Assembly: GCA_018715085.1 (NCBI GenBank)
Contig: DVMI01000032.1
Coordinates: forward strand, 1 to 33,627
Direction: 5' to 3'
DNA: 33,627 bases
From: Candidatus Avidesulfovibrio excrementigallinarum
GTDB taxonomy: Bacteria; Desulfobacterota; Desulfovibrionia; Desulfovibrionales; Desulfovibrionaceae
Part shown: one piece after another, positions 31,563-33,627 of the stretch
Numbering within the stretch: the first letter of the stretch is position 1
Layout of the letters: every line of letters starts with the position of its first letter
The notes under the pieces: generated by a model
What the model was told of the DNA's origin: nothing
Database searches by the model: none
The model's input: the letters and a program-made list of their open reading frames with translations, nothing else
Position numbers and translations under genes: made by a program

Positions 31563-33134
31563 ATGGAATCTGTTGAAGAGACCTGTTGGACTTTTCAGGA
31601 ACGGGCCTGGAACCAGAGAGACGCCATGGATATGTCTGAAAGCAGCGGCAGTTGTTCGGATCGCTCGCAACTCGACAAATTGCTGGGGCAGGGAGCCCTT
31701 GACGTGCTGGATGCCATTTATGACGGCATTCTGATTGCGGATGCGGACGCGGTGGTCTTGTATGTGAACCCGGAATACACGCGCATTACTGGCGTCCGGC
31801 CCGAAGACATTGTGGGCAGGAAGCTGGAGAGTGTGCGGCGGGGTGTCACACTGCCGGCAGTCATCCGTTCGGGTGTGCGCCGCGCGGGGGTCTACCGGCG
31901 CGACGGTGCGGTGGAATATGTGGTCGACATGGCGCCCATCTATGTGGACGGCGCCATTGCCGGCGGCGTTTCCGTGGTCAAGGACATTACCGAAATTCAA
32001 ACCTTGACGCGGGAACTGTCGTCGCTCAGACAGCGCAACAACCGCTTGCGGCGGGGCCTTGGCAAGCTGCATGCCGCCCGTTACTCCTTTACAGACATCG
32101 TCACGCGCAGCGACGTCATGCGCACCGTAATGGACAAGGCCCGGCGCATGGCCACAAGCCATGCCGACATCCTCATTCTTGGCGAAAGCGGTACGGGCAA
32201 GGAGGTTCTGGCCCAGTCCATCCACAACGCCAGCGATCGTGCCGGCAAACCGTTTCTTGCCATCAACTGTGCGGCGCTGTCCCCGGAAATCATGGAAAGC
32301 GAGCTGTTCGGCTATGCCGACGCGGCCTTTACCGGCGCACAGCGCGGCGGCAAGGAAGGGCTGTTTGAGGTGGCCGACGGCGGCACGCTGTTCCTTGACG
32401 AGATCAGCGAAATGTCGCTTGGCGGGCAGGCCAAGCTGCTGCGGGTGCTTCAGGAGCGCACGGTGCGCCGTGTCGGCGGCACGGACGAAACGCCGCTTGA
32501 CGTGCGCATCATTGCGGCCACCAACCGCGATCTCAGAAGACTTGCTGAAAACAAGCTGTTCCGCGAAGACCTGTACTACAGGCTGAACGTGCTGCAATTG
32601 ACGTTGCCGCCCCTGCGCGAACGGGAAGGCGACATCCCCGTGCTTGCCGAGGCCTTTGCCTGCAGCCTGCGGCGCGACAATCCTCCCCGCTTTTCGCCAG
32701 AGGCTCTGCGGGCGCTGGAAGGCTATTCCTGGCCCGGCAATATTCGCGAACTGCGCAATACGGTAGAGTATGCGCTCTATCTGTGCGAGGGCGAAACGGT
32801 TGAGCCTGCCCACCTGCCGCCGGAAATTGCCCGGGCCAAAGACGCCGTGTCGGCAGAGGACGCCCGGGGAGCGACAGCGCTGCTGCGGGGCGCAACCCTG
32901 GAACAGGCCCTGGATCGGGTTGAACGGCAGCTGATAGGCGCGCTGTTGCAGCGCCATGGTGTAAGCCTTGAGGCCAAAAAATGCGTGGCGGACGAGCTGG
33001 GCATTGCGCTGTCGACGTTGTATGCAAAAATCGAAAAGCACGGTCTTGCGGACACGCAGGACTATTGCCGGGGTGAACGCCATCCCCGCGGGCGCCGGCC
33101 CGGCCAGAAAAACAAGGCGCGCCAGAACGGATAG
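31563..33134 (+). CDS. PAS-type sigma54-dependent transcriptional activator
   Basis: A complete 523-residue enhancer-binding activator. A PAS domain (about 45-148, with LDAIYDGILIADAD and YVNPEYTRITG) is joined by a helical, possibly coiled-coil linker (145-170) to the AAA+ domain: Walker A GESGTGKE (207-214), sigma54 loop AAFTGA (254-259) and Walker B GGTLFLDE (273-280). A Fis-type helix-turn-helix lies near 466-492 (ELGIALSTLYAKI), followed by a basic tail rich in Arg, Lys and Gly. The loop differs from the canonical GAFTGA at its first residue. The ATG at 31563 follows AGGAG by nine bases; ATG 31626 is an alternative. It most likely senses the substrate or a pathway product and activates the two divergent -24/-12 promoters. 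Confidence 0.94.
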   Translation: MESVEETCWTFQERAWNQRDAMDMSESSGSCSDRSQLDKLLGQGALDVLDAIYDGILIADADAVVLYVNPEYTRITGVRPEDIVGRKLESVRRGVTLPAVIRSGVRRAGVYRRDGAVEYVVDMAPIYVDGAIAGGVSVVKDITEIQTLTRELSSLRQRNNRLRRGLGKLHAARYSFTDIVTRSDVMRTVMDKARRMATSHADILILGESGTGKEVLAQSIHNASDRAGKPFLAINCAALSPEIMESELFGYADAAFTGAQRGGKEGLFEVADGGTLFLDEISEMSLGGQAKLLRVLQERTVRRVGGTDETPLDVRIIAATNRDLRRLAENKLFREDLYYRLNVLQLTLPPLREREGDIPVLAEAFACSLRRDNPPRFSPEALRALEGYSWPGNIRELRNTVEYALYLCEGETVEPAHLPPEIARAKDAVSAEDARGATALLRGATLEQALDRVERQLIGALLQRHGVSLEAKKCVADELGIALSTLYAKIEKHGLADTQDYCRGERHPRGRRPGQKNKARQNG

Positions 33135-33627
33135 GGACCGGGAGGAACAGAATACCCCGCAGCGGGCGGACATGGAACCCGTTGCTCCCCACCACGCATA
33201 CGGAACCGTGCCCTGGCTGAGGGCGCGCGTCACGCGCCTGCCGGCATGCAGACGGCCTTGCCGCCGGCAGAGCAGGCGGCGGGGCAGAATGCCCGGAGCG
33301 CACAGGAGGTTTCCGGCCGGGACATCCGGCTTTGTGCGGAGCAGGCAACGCGTTTGTCAGCCTGCCGCACGCCCTGACGAACTGCCTCGCAGTCCTGGAA
33401 AAGTCCGCGTTACCGCAGACGGCCCTGCCGTAAAGGCGCTTTCCCTCCGCCCCTGAGGCCATGACCAGAAGGACATTTTTATATAAAAAATCATTACTGG
33501 AAGCCTGAAGACTCCAAGGCGTTGCCGGGCGCGCTTTTCTGTAAGGGAGCGCACGCGCGGAGCCGTTGTTGCAGTTGCATGCAAGGAAAACTGGAGTTTT
33601 TCAGGGTTCCACGAGGCGCATGGAACC
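33135..33627. other. Right-end stretch without a supported gene
   Basis: An AT-rich near-palindrome around ATTTTTATATAAAAAAT (33475-33491) stands out in GC-rich DNA and may belong to a promoter. The last 23 bases form an inverted repeat, GGTTCCA (33605-33611) with TGGAACC (33621-33627), cut by the window edge; it may be a terminator whose T run lies outside. The small minus-strand frame at 33357-33584 is not supported by any motif. Confidence 0.4.

Noticed and set aside
31401-33233. Minus-strand open frame of 610 codons opposite the second activator
   Set aside because: A shadow of the activator gene; no family motif, while the plus strand has a complete PAS-AAA-HTH protein.
33357-33584. Small minus-strand frame near the right end
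   Set aside because: No recognisable motif and no clear ribosome site; not distinguishable from chance.

Overview
The window reads as chromosomal DNA of a GC-rich, probably anaerobic Gram-negative bacterium. The gene mix fits the Desulfovibrionaceae (Desulfovibrio, Bilophila or Mailhella type): PAS-sigma54 activators beside transport operons, TTT and TAXI-TRAP binding-protein transporters, a four-zinc-ribbon TopA, YedF and SelU selenium proteins, and class III CoA-transferase catabolism. This placement is an inference from gene content; there is no rRNA, tRNA or marker phylogeny here. I find 24 protein genes, about 76 percent coding, with several GC-rich gaps of 300 to 800 bases. No insertion sequence, phage, CRISPR array, rRNA or tRNA was seen.

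Layout. (1) 1-6520, plus strand: the end of a PAS-sigma54 activator cut by the window edge, then a perfect inverted repeat and a -24/-12 promoter driving tctC-tctB-tctA (tripartite tricarboxylate transporter), followed by an NAD-dependent epimerase/dehydratase. (2) 6811-12951, minus strand: housekeeping genes yedF, pyrR, rarA, an acyltransferase and topA. (3) 13693-16181, minus strand: an arginine module, a pyruvoyl-dependent arginine decarboxylase (AaxB type) and an APC-family antiporter (AaxC/ArcD type). (4) 16780-19047: selU (minus) and a free-standing B3/B4-domain protein (plus). (5) 19392-21023, minus strand: a carboxymuconolactone-decarboxylase-like protein and a cupin, each with a signal peptide and each with a strong internal start. 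(6) 21622-33134: a divergent catabolic island. The minus arm is AtuA large part, AtuA small part, CaiB-type CoA transferase and thiolase. The plus arm is a TAXI solute receptor, a fused TRAP permease, an amidase and, after a strong terminator, a second PAS-sigma54 activator.

How the parts fit. Regions 1 and 6 share one logic: an enhancer-binding PAS activator next to a binding-protein-dependent carboxylate transporter with a well-spaced -24/-12 promoter. In region 6 a -24/-12 element faces each way, so one activator could switch on both uptake and hydrolysis (TAXI-TRAP, amidase) and CoA activation and thiolysis (CaiB, AtuA parts, thiolase). I infer a pathway for an amide- or lactam-linked organic acid; the substrate is unknown. 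This island and the dual-start CMD/cupin pair are the best candidates for undescribed biology.
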